Shown here: positions 49,107-57,757 of the stretch, one piece after another
Position numbering within the stretch: position 1 is the first letter of the stretch
Layout: every line of letters starts with the position of its first letter
Origin: a virus
Direction: 5' to 3' (one strand)
IMG/VR virus record: IMGVR_UViG_3300036766_000359
Coordinates: 1 to 64,000 of that record
Length of the DNA stretch: 64,000 nt
The notes under the pieces: model-generated
Seen by the model: only the letters and a program-made list of their open reading frames with translations
Database searches by the model: none
What the model was told of the DNA's origin: nothing
Translations under genes and position numbers: made by a program

Positions 49107-50573
49107 TCACCACGTCATATCATTGACTGAAATAGATGTCGAGGCCTTTTTCTTCCCGAATGGAGGGGCCTTCTTCCCACCGAATGGGGCCTTCTTACCC
49201 TTACCCTTACCCTTACCCTTACCCTTACCCTCGTCTTCTTCGTCCTTCTTCTTAGACTTGTTGGAAGTCTTCTTCGGCTTTGTCTTCTTTTTCTTAGCAG
49301 CCAAAATGGGAAGAAGAACAGAACGAGTTTCTGGAATCTCTTGAGCGAGGCGTACCAAAGTGCTCATTTTGATGCGGACCGAACTCGTAGTAACTTTCTT
49401 GGCTGCGTCTTCAGCTTTTGAGAAAACGTTGTCAAGAGCTTTCATGAAACCCTCAATGTCATCACTTTCAAGGAGTTTTTGAGCTTTCTTAGCGTCACCG
49501 CTTAAAGAATTCAAAAGTGCCTTACCATCCTCCTCAGATAATTCATTAATGGCATCAAGTATACTCTCAAGTTTAGCCCCACCAATACCGGCAGCAACCC
49601 TAGAAGCACTTTTCTTCTTCTTAAGGGTTTCCGTCATGCTCTCCAATGCCTTGAGGAAAGCTTCAATATCTTCCGCTTGAGTAAGTTCATTCGTCTCGGC
49701 TTTAAGCGCTTCGAGATCGACAATACCTTCTTCTACTGATTCAGACATGTTCTTGTCGAACATAGACCCAGACTGCTGTTCCTGCTGTTCCTGTTGGCCC
49801 CGCTGCTCCTGCTGCTCTTCCTGGGCTGTTCGGATTGAACGAACAACTTTGACGATCTCAAGGGCAGATCGCGGATCTGATTGCCTCAGTTCAGTAGCGA
49901 TACGAAGAAGATCATTTACATTCACATTTTTCATAACTGAAGCATTCCTATTGGATTTGTGTTTTTCAGGAATAACGGTCTCGGAAAACTGATCGTGATC
50001 CCAACCTGCAAGTCTGTTCAAAAGCAGGTCATAGGTCTCTGCATCAATCTTAGACTGATAAAGACTCGAGTCAGCCGAATTAATGGCCAAATCAAGAGCT
50101 GCCCGGAATGGTGCATCATCGGAACCACCATCCCACCCATACTTTAACCAGTCATCTTTCATCAAATCTTTAGCGGTTGCTACAATAGAGTCGTAGTGCT
50201 CTTTCCCAAAATACCGCTTATCGTATGATTTATATCCAGTGTCAGTCGGACCGGATGGGTGACCCTGTCCAATAACTCCATGGAACGAAGAAGTTTTAGA
50301 TGAAAACATGGTTTCATACAGTCCAGTTCCATAAGAAGCTGCTGTACTAATAGCATCTATTATACTACCGGCAATAGATGCTAGAGACATGTCGGAGTCA
50401 AAAGACTCCATATCGGAATCTGTCTCTTTCATTCTTCGTCTTCTGTTATCGTGCTTTGGACCCTTCTTATTATCCGTCTTCCTAGACGGAGGGGTCTCTT
50501 TGTTGATCAGACGCTCTACTTGTCGTTCTTCTACTTCAGAAGGACTCAAGGAGCTATCAGAGATATGAAGCAT
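49107..50573 (-). CDS. Large head-region protein with Lys-rich tail
   Basis: The 488-residue product has an Asp/Ser-rich N-terminus and a segment DAPFRAALDLAINSADSSLY. The helix NVNDLLRIATELRQSDPRSA follows, ending SIRTAQEEQ (RIA-like). Two helical acidic blocks share a (E/D)DIE(A/G)F(L/M)KAL core. The last 60 residues are Lys/Gly/Pro-rich (KKKKTKPKKTSNKSKKKDEE then GKGKGKGKGKGKK). A basic disordered tail suggests DNA or negatively charged surface binding inside the capsid. LVRLAQEI near residue 415 repeats the R-x-A-Q-E pattern seen in the protease and scaffold. No family is known to me. Confidence 0.55.
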   Translation of the reverse strand: MLHISDSSLSPSEVEERQVERLINKETPPSRKTDNKKGPKHDNRRRRMKETDSDMESFDSDMSLASIAGSIIDAISTAASYGTGLYETMFSSKTSSFHGVIGQGHPSGPTDTGYKSYDKRYFGKEHYDSIVATAKDLMKDDWLKYGWDGGSDDAPFRAALDLAINSADSSLYQSKIDAETYDLLLNRLAGWDHDQFSETVIPEKHKSNRNASVMKNVNVNDLLRIATELRQSDPRSALEIVKVVRSIRTAQEEQQEQRGQQEQQEQQSGSMFDKNMSESVEEGIVDLEALKAETNELTQAEDIEAFLKALESMTETLKKKKSASRVAAGIGGAKLESILDAINELSEEDGKALLNSLSGDAKKAQKLLESDDIEGFMKALDNVFSKAEDAAKKVTTSSVRIKMSTLVRLAQEIPETRSVLLPILAAKKKKTKPKKTSNKSKKKDEEDEGKGKGKGKGKGKKAPFGGKKAPPFGKKKASTSISVNDMTW

Positions 50574-50603
50574 ACAAATATGCTAAACAAGATTATTAAA
50601 AAG

Positions 50604-53600
50604 TTACTCGTCCCCTTCTTCCTTACCAAACCTATCACTTTTCTTCTTGGTATATTTGAGTCCAGCGCCTTTGGCAAGTCTTTCAAGAACATCCGTTTCA
50701 TCGATAGCTTTATCGCCAGCCTTCTGAAGTAATGACTTGAGAAATTCATTGAACGTCGAGTCATTGGGTGTGAACATGTCAAGTTTGAGTTGTTCAAGCG
50801 TCTCGTCAGAGTCGATGTTCAAAAGTTCCAATATGAAAGATATCGGCAAAGAACCCTTTTGATATAGGTTGAACATGTAGTCTTGGAGTTCAGAGTTATC
50901 CCTGAGTGCGAGACGGGTAAACTGAAGCTTCGGGTATATGTACGTCTTATTGCCAGACTCGTCGATCTCAAAAAACCCTTTTTTCTCAGCAACCGGCTCA
51001 AAAAGTAACTCTTCAACAAATTGAGCTATACTTTCTCGGTATAGAAGATACATAGTATTCATGACGTCAAGATGAATACGTTCTCCGGAATAAGTCGATT
51101 CACCAGTCAACATGGATTCGGTAATACGTAGCCCAACAAACAATAACTTGTTGGTTATCTCATACTCAGTCCCGAGGTCAAGAAGACGGTCACGTGAACC
51201 GATTTCATCCCAGTGAACCTCAAAGTTTGTAACGATGGTGAAATCAGGGTCAATGATAGCCTGATCGATCTGATCACGAAGAGCGTCAACGTCTGGTTCC
51301 GACATCTTGTCGGCCCAAATAATACGTTTCGGTGTCATGGCCCGAGACGCAATCGAGGTTTGTGCCTGTCTTAACTTGTCTTGATAGACTAGCGTTCGAA
51401 GGCAATTCGCTTGCCAAATTCTATTAGCATAGAAAGAATGATCCTCATCAACATTCAAGCTATAAACTGGACCTTCATACGGAAACTTGTCGACGGATTT
51501 CACGCGATAATAAAGGAGCCCATCATAGAAACGATGTTTCCGACCCCAACCGAGCTTCTCTGGGATACGAATATCGACACTCTTTGCCAAAAATCCAGAG
51601 TCCATGACTCGAGCAACAGCTTCACTATCAGAGAAGGCCGCTTGCCAAAGGGGTTTACAATCTTTCGTAATTGTCCCATCTGGCATACGAACATCACGAG
51701 ATTTGTGTAAATGCATTGAAGGAGAAAGTCCGAGAGACTGCATGAGAAGAATTATCTGATCCATTAGTGGCTTCGTCGACATGGCCAACTGAACAGTCAC
51801 AGTTCCAGTTTTTTTCACCGTAACACAGCCATCAGAGTCTACTAGACCACGAATGAGACCGATCAAGAACTCTTTAGGAGCATCAAACACCCAACTAGGA
51901 ATATGTTTATCATCTTTTGTATGCCCAAAATTCGCAGCTAACCAGCGAGTGAATACATCATTATACCCAAGAATATTCTTAATGCTGCTCGGAGCAGCGT
52001 GTTCAGTTTCGAACCATTTAACTCCGAGTCGATCCAGAATTGGTTTCACATGCTCGGCAGACGCACAAGAGCGAGGAGACTTTGAACTATAACATACTCC
52101 AAATTGACCATAGTCAAGAGTTGAAGAGTTTTTGCGAATCCATCCATCTCCAAGCCAGTATCCAATCAAATACCCAGAGTCGCCATCCAATGGTAGGACC
52201 TTCTGAAAGGTTTTTAAAGAATTCCTAGATCTGTCTACATCTCTTCGGTTCAAAAGAGGATGGAAAGTAGTTAAATAACGTTTTCCAACCCGGACGACTT
52301 TAGATGAAACACCAAGCTCGGCCAGATGAGATCTAATTTTTGTTTTATCTGATGGATAAAAACCGAACTTTTCTAAGAATTCAGATCCAGAAACCGTGAT
52401 AGGTTCAGTTATGTTTTCAAGCCAGTCAAGAACGAATGAAATTTTATCCGCGTATGATACTTTCCTCGGGTCAGTCTCGGTCTTTGAATATTGAACAGTG
52501 AACGTTTCTGCTGTTTCATCAATAATTTCAATTGAGAGAGCAACAACCTCTCCAGACTTACGAGCAGTGTATTGAGTGGGTATCTGGGAACGAACAAAAG
52601 AGGCCAAGTTAACCAGTGAAGTGGACTCAGTCAGTTCAACTTGACTAGTTTGAACATAATCACCGGGTAACACATTTCCTGCCAAAACTTCCACTCGAGT
52701 CTCGTCCCGGAAAACTACCATCTTATGATCCGATGTTAAACGAATCGGGTCAAGAACTTTTTCAATCCTAAGTTCCGTTATTACTTCTGAAATGGGTCTC
52801 GTCCCATGGTCAAATTTTCTCCATTTACCAGATCCACCTAGAACTTCATCTATCTCCGGGTCTAAATGCTCAATTGGTATCTGTAAAATCTGTCCGTCAC
52901 GATGAGCAGTTACCTCAGTACCGGGAAGATGACAACGTTCAAGAAGAGAAATACCACGGTCGTCATATGCCGACTTCTTATGCGAAAGATGGTAACAAAA
53001 TGATGAACATAAAAAGGCATCATATGGACTTGAGTTGAGTGGAATAGGCTGACCAGATATTAGACTATCACGGATCTGATCCGGGATGTCATCAGCAATT
53101 CGCATTGACTCTTCGTCTTGTTGCTCCGAAGCCTTCATTACGAGAAGTCTATCCTTCTCGGAAGGAATGAGTTCGATCTTTGTCTTATTCGTATACTGGA
53201 ATACTTCTAGTTTAACTTGTTCAGGCGGAAGTATTTGAAGTTTTTCCCACCCGGTGTAATTCTTAGCAACGTACTCGCGAATCGTTTTATCACGCTCGTC
53301 ATCGGGTTTTGGAGAACGTTTATCTTCTTTTTTCGTTTTTGTCCGACCAGCGTAGTCAACTTCAAACGACTCTTCATCAGAATCTCCTTCTTCCGAAGGA
53401 TTAAGAAGCATATCTTCACTAATTTCAGAAGTCAGATCATGATCTTCGCAGAAAATAAAACAATTGCCATGTAACCAATATTCGTGGGTAGCATCGTAAA
53501 GAGTCTGAAATAGACGAATCTTTTTACACATCCGTTCATAAAAATGAAGAATGTTTTTATTTTGAACTTTATCTTTTCCTTTCGGAAGAGATAAACGAAT

Positions 53601-55109
53601 TTTGCTCATCGGAACATCAGTGTGAAAATCTATGGCCGATCCGACAATAGGGTGTGTATTATGAGTTGAAAGACTGTGAGCTATGTAACTTTTCCGATCA
53701 CCATCACCATATACTTCGAGGTTATAGACAATTCCTTTGTACGGGATCGACTCAAGCTTTTCGATTCGGTGTAAATACCCGAAATCGGTGTCAACTAGGT
53801 ATACACGGGTGGAGCGAGCATCATATACACCATCAACAAAATTTGCGTATTTACCAAATTCCGTTTGGTAACGACCAGGGAACGAAATATAATGGACGGT
53901 CCCAGGTGGAAAGACTTGACCATCTTTCATTGTTCTGGATGGACGATCATATTTTGAATGATAAGCTGGAAATCCTGCACGACGTGCAAGTTGGAACACC
54001 TGCGAAGCCAGATTAGAACTCATCGTATCAGCAGTATAAGAGTTATCAGTGAAACAACCGTCACCATTCCAATAAGCACCGAGGAAGTTAAGGATCAACT
54101 CAACCGGAGCATTCACAACGGCTTCACTCAAACATTTTTCATGTGAACCATTCCCGCCATTGCGAAGGCAGAAATCCAAGAATTCCATTGAGTCACACAC
54201 AACTTTAGTCGTGTTACGAGAAGAGTCCGTGTAAATACGAGCTTTCTTCCCAAATGTAGCAAGACATAGATTTGATATTTCAACCGCGATAGTGGAAGCT
54301 TCATCAATATTAAGAGAAAATTCAACTCCTCTATGGACGCCAGCCGATCTGTAGGCAGGAGAACCCTCGGATACATAGTATCCAAGAAGTCTCATAAGAT
54401 TAGAATCAAATTCGGTCGAATTCGACCCGATCATTTTCGGAGAGACAATAAAGTCTCCGACACAAAGGTCTTTCGCGTATATAAATTCAGGAGAACCAAA
54501 ATCTTTACCAGAACATTTGGTCCGACGACAGATAGCATTTACACCACTCTTACATATTCCGGATGAATCAGTATATTTACAAGAAACCTGATTTTCTTTA
54601 TACACCAGAAATGGATGATTTCCGGTGGCTTTTATAGATGACTGAATCCCACGAACCGACATTCTGACAATATTGTCATCAATGTCATTATGGAATAGTT
54701 CTTTTACGGTAGTTAACTCACCAAGCCCATTCGGAATCTTGTCTCCGATTTTGATATTCTCAATCGGACGAGTGGTCCCGTCAGACATGAGAATAGGGGT
54801 ACCAGGAGGGAAACATGTGTACCAAAATCTAAAAAGTTCACGCTTCTCGCGTTCAGACTGAGGAAGTTCAAGAAAGTCGGTTGATAATTGAGGACTGTAA
54901 AAAGCGGAGTCCGCGTTTGATATGGATTGTGAACCGGAATTACCAAAATCGCCAGCAAAAGAAGCCACACGAATTGACTGGGAAGCTTCACGCCTAGCCA
55001 TCTTCTCGAGTTTCGTAAGTTTGGACTTGGTAGCAGTCTGCTCCACTGCTTCCGTAACCGGAAAATTCGGTTTTGAGGATTTAACTCTTATTTTAGGTTT
55101 TTTAGGCAT
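50604..55109 (-). CDS. Portal protein interrupted by two inteins
   Basis: The 1501-residue reading frame contains two inteins; removal leaves about 605 residues, normal for a portal. The extein fragments join as ...FRFWYT-THPIVGSAIDFHTDVP... and ...ISLLER-CLRTLVYQDKLRQAQ... The first joint is a portal-like segment near the clip/stem. Helical ends (LLFVGLRITESMLTGESTYS, FILELLNIDSDETLEQLKLD) match portal C-terminal regions. A 12-mer portal would form the DNA gate at one capsid vertex. The gene is directly downstream of terminase and two small genes. Translated and spliced as one precursor. Confidence 0.85.
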   Translation of the reverse strand: MPKKPKIRVKSSKPNFPVTEAVEQTATKSKLTKLEKMARREASQSIRVASFAGDFGNSGSQSISNADSAFYSPQLSTDFLELPQSEREKRELFRFWYTCFPPGTPILMSDGTTRPIENIKIGDKIPNGLGELTTVKELFHNDIDDNIVRMSVRGIQSSIKATGNHPFLVYKENQVSCKYTDSSGICKSGVNAICRRTKCSGKDFGSPEFIYAKDLCVGDFIVSPKMIGSNSTEFDSNLMRLLGYYVSEGSPAYRSAGVHRGVEFSLNIDEASTIAVEISNLCLATFGKKARIYTDSSRNTTKVVCDSMEFLDFCLRNGGNGSHEKCLSEAVVNAPVELILNFLGAYWNGDGCFTDNSYTADTMSSNLASQVFQLARRAGFPAYHSKYDRPSRTMKDGQVFPPGTVHYISFPGRYQTEFGKYANFVDGVYDARSTRVYLVDTDFGYLHRIEKLESIPYKGIVYNLEVYGDGDRKSYIAHSLSTHNTHPIVGSAIDFHTDVPMSKIRLSLPKGKDKVQNKNILHFYERMCKKIRLFQTLYDATHEYWLHGNCFIFCEDHDLTSEISEDMLLNPSEEGDSDEESFEVDYAGRTKTKKEDKRSPKPDDERDKTIREYVAKNYTGWEKLQILPPEQVKLEVFQYTNKTKIELIPSEKDRLLVMKASEQQDEESMRIADDIPDQIRDSLISGQPIPLNSSPYDAFLCSSFCYHLSHKKSAYDDRGISLLERCHLPGTEVTAHRDGQILQIPIEHLDPEIDEVLGGSGKWRKFDHGTRPISEVITELRIEKVLDPIRLTSDHKMVVFRDETRVEVLAGNVLPGDYVQTSQVELTESTSLVNLASFVRSQIPTQYTARKSGEVVALSIEIIDETAETFTVQYSKTETDPRKVSYADKISFVLDWLENITEPITVSGSEFLEKFGFYPSDKTKIRSHLAELGVSSKVVRVGKRYLTTFHPLLNRRDVDRSRNSLKTFQKVLPLDGDSGYLIGYWLGDGWIRKNSSTLDYGQFGVCYSSKSPRSCASAEHVKPILDRLGVKWFETEHAAPSSIKNILGYNDVFTRWLAANFGHTKDDKHIPSWVFDAPKEFLIGLIRGLVDSDGCVTVKKTGTVTVQLAMSTKPLMDQIILLMQSLGLSPSMHLHKSRDVRMPDGTITKDCKPLWQAAFSDSEAVARVMDSGFLAKSVDIRIPEKLGWGRKHRFYDGLLYYRVKSVDKFPYEGPVYSLNVDEDHSFYANRIWQANCLRTLVYQDKLRQAQTSIASRAMTPKRIIWADKMSEPDVDALRDQIDQAIIDPDFTIVTNFEVHWDEIGSRDRLLDLGTEYEITNKLLFVGLRITESMLTGESTYSGERIHLDVMNTMYLLYRESIAQFVEELLFEPVAEKKGFFEIDESGNKTYIYPKLQFTRLALRDNSELQDYMFNLYQKGSLPISFILELLNIDSDETLEQLKLDMFTPNDSTFNEFLKSLLQKAGDKAIDETDVLERLAKGAGLKYTKKKSDRFGKEEGDE
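51405..52934 (-). mobile_element. Portal intein 2 (LAGLIDADG, AN/C end)
   Basis: Residues about 726-1235 (510). It starts with CHLPGTEVTAHRDGQILQIP; block B is RLTSDHKM. LAGLIDADG helices are YLIGYWLGDGWI and LIGLIRGLVDSDGCV. Block F is VYSLNVDEDHSFYANRIW. It ends QAN with Cys following, so the penultimate residue is Ala instead of His. Confidence 0.85.
53658..54815 (-). mobile_element. Portal intein 1 (LAGLIDADG, HN/T end)
   Basis: Residues about 99-484 (386). It starts CFPPGTPILMSDGTTRPIEN; block B is IKATGNHPFLV. LAGLIDADG-like helices are LMRLLGYYVSEGS and FLGAYWNGDGCF. A cluster of cysteines occurs near CKYTDSSGICKSGVNAIC. It ends THN with Thr as the next residue, a canonical end. Confidence 0.85.
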
Positions 55110-55127
55110 GTTTATAACGAGATCACA

Positions 55128-55487
55128 TCATCGAAGAAGTTCCGGGTCCCGTATAACTTCTTCAAGCTCATTCCTTTTAGACTGTCGAGTCTTCCCAACA
55201 AATTTAGAAATGGTTGAAACTTTAAGTTTTGTACCCCTGATATCGCGGATCAATGGCTGGATAGACAGTCGACGCGAAACCATAGCTGCTCTTAGCACCG
55301 GGTTTCTTTCACACATTTTATGAAGTCGGTCAGCATCCTCGAGAATAGCCTCAATGATAGGGGATATATTGTCGAGACGAGACGCGACAGATCCGAAAAG
55401 ATTCAAAGCTTTTTCCAAATCATCCGTACGTTCATGGATCTCAACATCACTCAGAGTCCGGGTGCCGTGTTTTTGGGTATTCGCCAC
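55128..55487 (-). CDS. Small helical protein between terminase and portal
   Basis: The 119-residue product is predicted helical (DDLEKALNLFGSVASRLDNI, then EDADRLHKMCERNPVLRAAM) with a basic C-terminus. Its size and place suggest a head-completion or portal-associated protein, but there is no sequence evidence for a particular role. It overlaps closely with its neighbours in a tight operon. Confidence 0.5.
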   Translation of the reverse strand: MANTQKHGTRTLSDVEIHERTDDLEKALNLFGSVASRLDNISPIIEAILEDADRLHKMCERNPVLRAAMVSRRLSIQPLIRDIRGTKLKVSTISKFVGKTRQSKRNELEEVIRDPELLR

Positions 55488-55490
55488 GCT

Positions 55491-55781
55491 TCACCATACT
55501 ACGGACACGGGTTTAGAAGCTATAATAACAGCAATTTTCCCATCACCACGGGACTTCACAAGATGTTCAATGGCATCTTCAATTATTTTTACTGACCTCA
55601 TATCCCCGTCCATAAGACGTTGCCAAGAACCTCCACGACGTAGAAAGTCGTGGTATAACCCCACAAAGTCTTTATTTGACATTTCTTCGTCATCGCCATA
55701 TATATGGTCCATGATTTGACGAGAAATCAAATAGGCTGTCGTGTCTTTGACACCGGCCCTACCTTTTGATTCAGTATTCAC
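55491..55781 (-). CDS. Small alpha/beta protein after the terminase
   Basis: The 96-residue protein has helices (KDTTAYLISRQIMDHIYGDD, then DFVGLYHDFLRRGGSWQRLM) and a final strand (GDGKIAVIIASKP). Nothing is recognised. It lies 24 bp downstream of the large terminase in the same operon. Confidence 0.5.
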   Translation of the reverse strand: MNTESKGRAGVKDTTAYLISRQIMDHIYGDDEEMSNKDFVGLYHDFLRRGGSWQRLMDGDMRSVKIIEDAIEHLVKSRGDGKIAVIIASKPVSVVW

Positions 55782-55804
55782 GAGTTAAAAAGTGTACGAA
55801 AGGG

Positions 55805-57754
55805 CTAGGAAATTCTTTTTGCTTGCCTAGAAACAGAACGGGAGCTAACCCCGTGTAGTCTAGCACGTTGTCGATGAAACTGACCATAACCGCCAATAGA
55901 ACGCCCGGTGGGACCAGTATTTGAAACTTGACGAATTGACGAATCAAGGACCCCTGGGTTATCACGAACATATTCCATCGCCAGCATAATCGAACGAGCA
56001 AGGGAGTCTGACATATCATCATGTTTCCCGGAAATTTTTGGTGCTTCAACCACTATAATATTTTTACCACTAGATGAAGACTGAAGTTCCAATAACTCAG
56101 TTACCAATGGAGAATGACGAATGCTTTGATTTTCTGCCGAGGCTTGTTCTGGTATCGGCCAATCATATATACCGATCTGACGGTGTAACATGGCCATTTT
56201 AAATGTCTGCCACATTTGAGATGTATCAGATGGGAAGAAATTTCGCATCTCAAATTGCTTCAAATTTTTCTTATGAAGAACTTGTTCAAAAACCGGACCA
56301 GCCCACTGATCGAAAACACCGCGATAGATGTAAAACTTACGAGATAAAGCAAAAAACCAGTTTGCAATTTCGTCAAGATCAAGGCGCGGTTGGTCCTGAA
56401 GAGTCATGGCGTAAGGAACTATCGGGATATCAAGGTGCGGATTTGACTCTCTCCAACTTTTACGTGGATACCAGACCTCATGGTATATGAGTTCTATCCT
56501 TCCACCAGACAGGTGAGTGATGGCAATGGCAGTACCATCATTTGAAATACCGAAGTCGACACCAGCCCAGTGTACTTCTCTGGGGTATCCACTAAGGGAA
56601 GGACGAAGAGAAGGAATAATGCAATCCTGAAGGTCTTTCGAGTCTTCAATAAAACCACGGACACGATCAGAAAATTCAGCCCCGTACTCCGTCATGAACG
56701 ATTTCGGGTCTTTCGCGTATTCGACGCGATAGTCCTCTGAAGATAGTGTCGGGTTCACTTCCCAAGTAGGGGCCTGGATTATGAGAGTATTTGACGACTC
56801 AACACCTCCGGACATCGCTTGCTTACAAAGTTTGTAGAAAAATCCTTCTTTTGAATTCGGTGAAGAAATTAGAACCATTCGACCATCGGTCGGACCGATC
56901 GGGTTGTGTTTGTTTTTCGGGTCTTTCGGAGTAAATTGTTTGAGAGATGGAGAAAGACCTCGATATACCTGTTCTGCCGAAGAATTACCATCGTCAATAA
57001 AGAAAGCAATTTCGTCTAGGATGGCACATATTACACCACGTCCACGAAGTCCTTTAGCAATTGAACTTTTGAAAGTTGCAGTAATCGTCGCTTTCCCGTC
57101 AGGACCAAAGCGTTTCTTATCGCTTTCGGTACGAAATTTTACGTATGTTTGGGTGTCGTGAGCGACGTTATTTTTAAAGTAGTCAACGGCCTGAATATGA
57201 GCCTGGATGTCACTGTATACGATGGAAGCTTGCTCTTTGTCATTAGCTATGTCTAGTACACGAATTTCAGTACCATGAGGAAGTCCATAGTGAGCTTGCG
57301 GAGACCCACGTTTCAGTAGTTTATAAAGTTCATAGGCGGCGAACACGGCGGCCATCGAACTCTTACCTGAACGTCGTCCGAGGATAAGTATTAGTTCTCT
57401 ACGTGTTTTACCATCTTGTTCCTTTACATTACATCTTCCTTGATCATATAAGTATCTAAGGTATTCAAGTTCAGTGAATTCATGAACTACACGTTCACCA
57501 AACTTATCTTTAACAAGGATTACTTTATGGACGTCATCAAGGGGAATGTTATAGTATAATTTGACAATGAATTTCTGAGTTGGGAACAAACCATGTGGAA
57601 AAAGTTTAAATTTTTCAATAAATTCAACGATAGTGAGAAAATTTTCGTCTCCATCTTCTCCGTCTTCTCCACGTCTATCACGACGTTTCCTATCGAGGAA
57701 GTCTGAAACTTCTCCGGTTAGTTGACTCTGAAATTTAGGTTCTTTAATTGGCAC
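55805..57754 (-). CDS. terL: Large terminase subunit
   Basis: The 649-residue protein has an ATPase half with Walker A GRRSGKSS (126-133), Walker B VICAILDEIAFF (241-252) and motif III ISSPN. Its nuclease half has the RNase H-type acidic residue in WAGVDFGISNDGTAI (Asp400) and a late acidic site in HDDMSDSLARSIM. TerL packages DNA into the prohead through the portal and cuts it. Length is normal. A GIY-YIG gene sits three bases upstream, between it and a possible small terminase. Confidence 0.9.
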   Translation of the reverse strand: MPIKEPKFQSQLTGEVSDFLDRKRRDRRGEDGEDGDENFLTIVEFIEKFKLFPHGLFPTQKFIVKLYYNIPLDDVHKVILVKDKFGERVVHEFTELEYLRYLYDQGRCNVKEQDGKTRRELILILGRRSGKSSMAAVFAAYELYKLLKRGSPQAHYGLPHGTEIRVLDIANDKEQASIVYSDIQAHIQAVDYFKNNVAHDTQTYVKFRTESDKKRFGPDGKATITATFKSSIAKGLRGRGVICAILDEIAFFIDDGNSSAEQVYRGLSPSLKQFTPKDPKNKHNPIGPTDGRMVLISSPNSKEGFFYKLCKQAMSGGVESSNTLIIQAPTWEVNPTLSSEDYRVEYAKDPKSFMTEYGAEFSDRVRGFIEDSKDLQDCIIPSLRPSLSGYPREVHWAGVDFGISNDGTAIAITHLSGGRIELIYHEVWYPRKSWRESNPHLDIPIVPYAMTLQDQPRLDLDEIANWFFALSRKFYIYRGVFDQWAGPVFEQVLHKKNLKQFEMRNFFPSDTSQMWQTFKMAMLHRQIGIYDWPIPEQASAENQSIRHSPLVTELLELQSSSSGKNIIVVEAPKISGKHDDMSDSLARSIMLAMEYVRDNPGVLDSSIRQVSNTGPTGRSIGGYGQFHRQRARLHGVSSRSVSRQAKRIS

Positions 57755-57757
57755 AAA

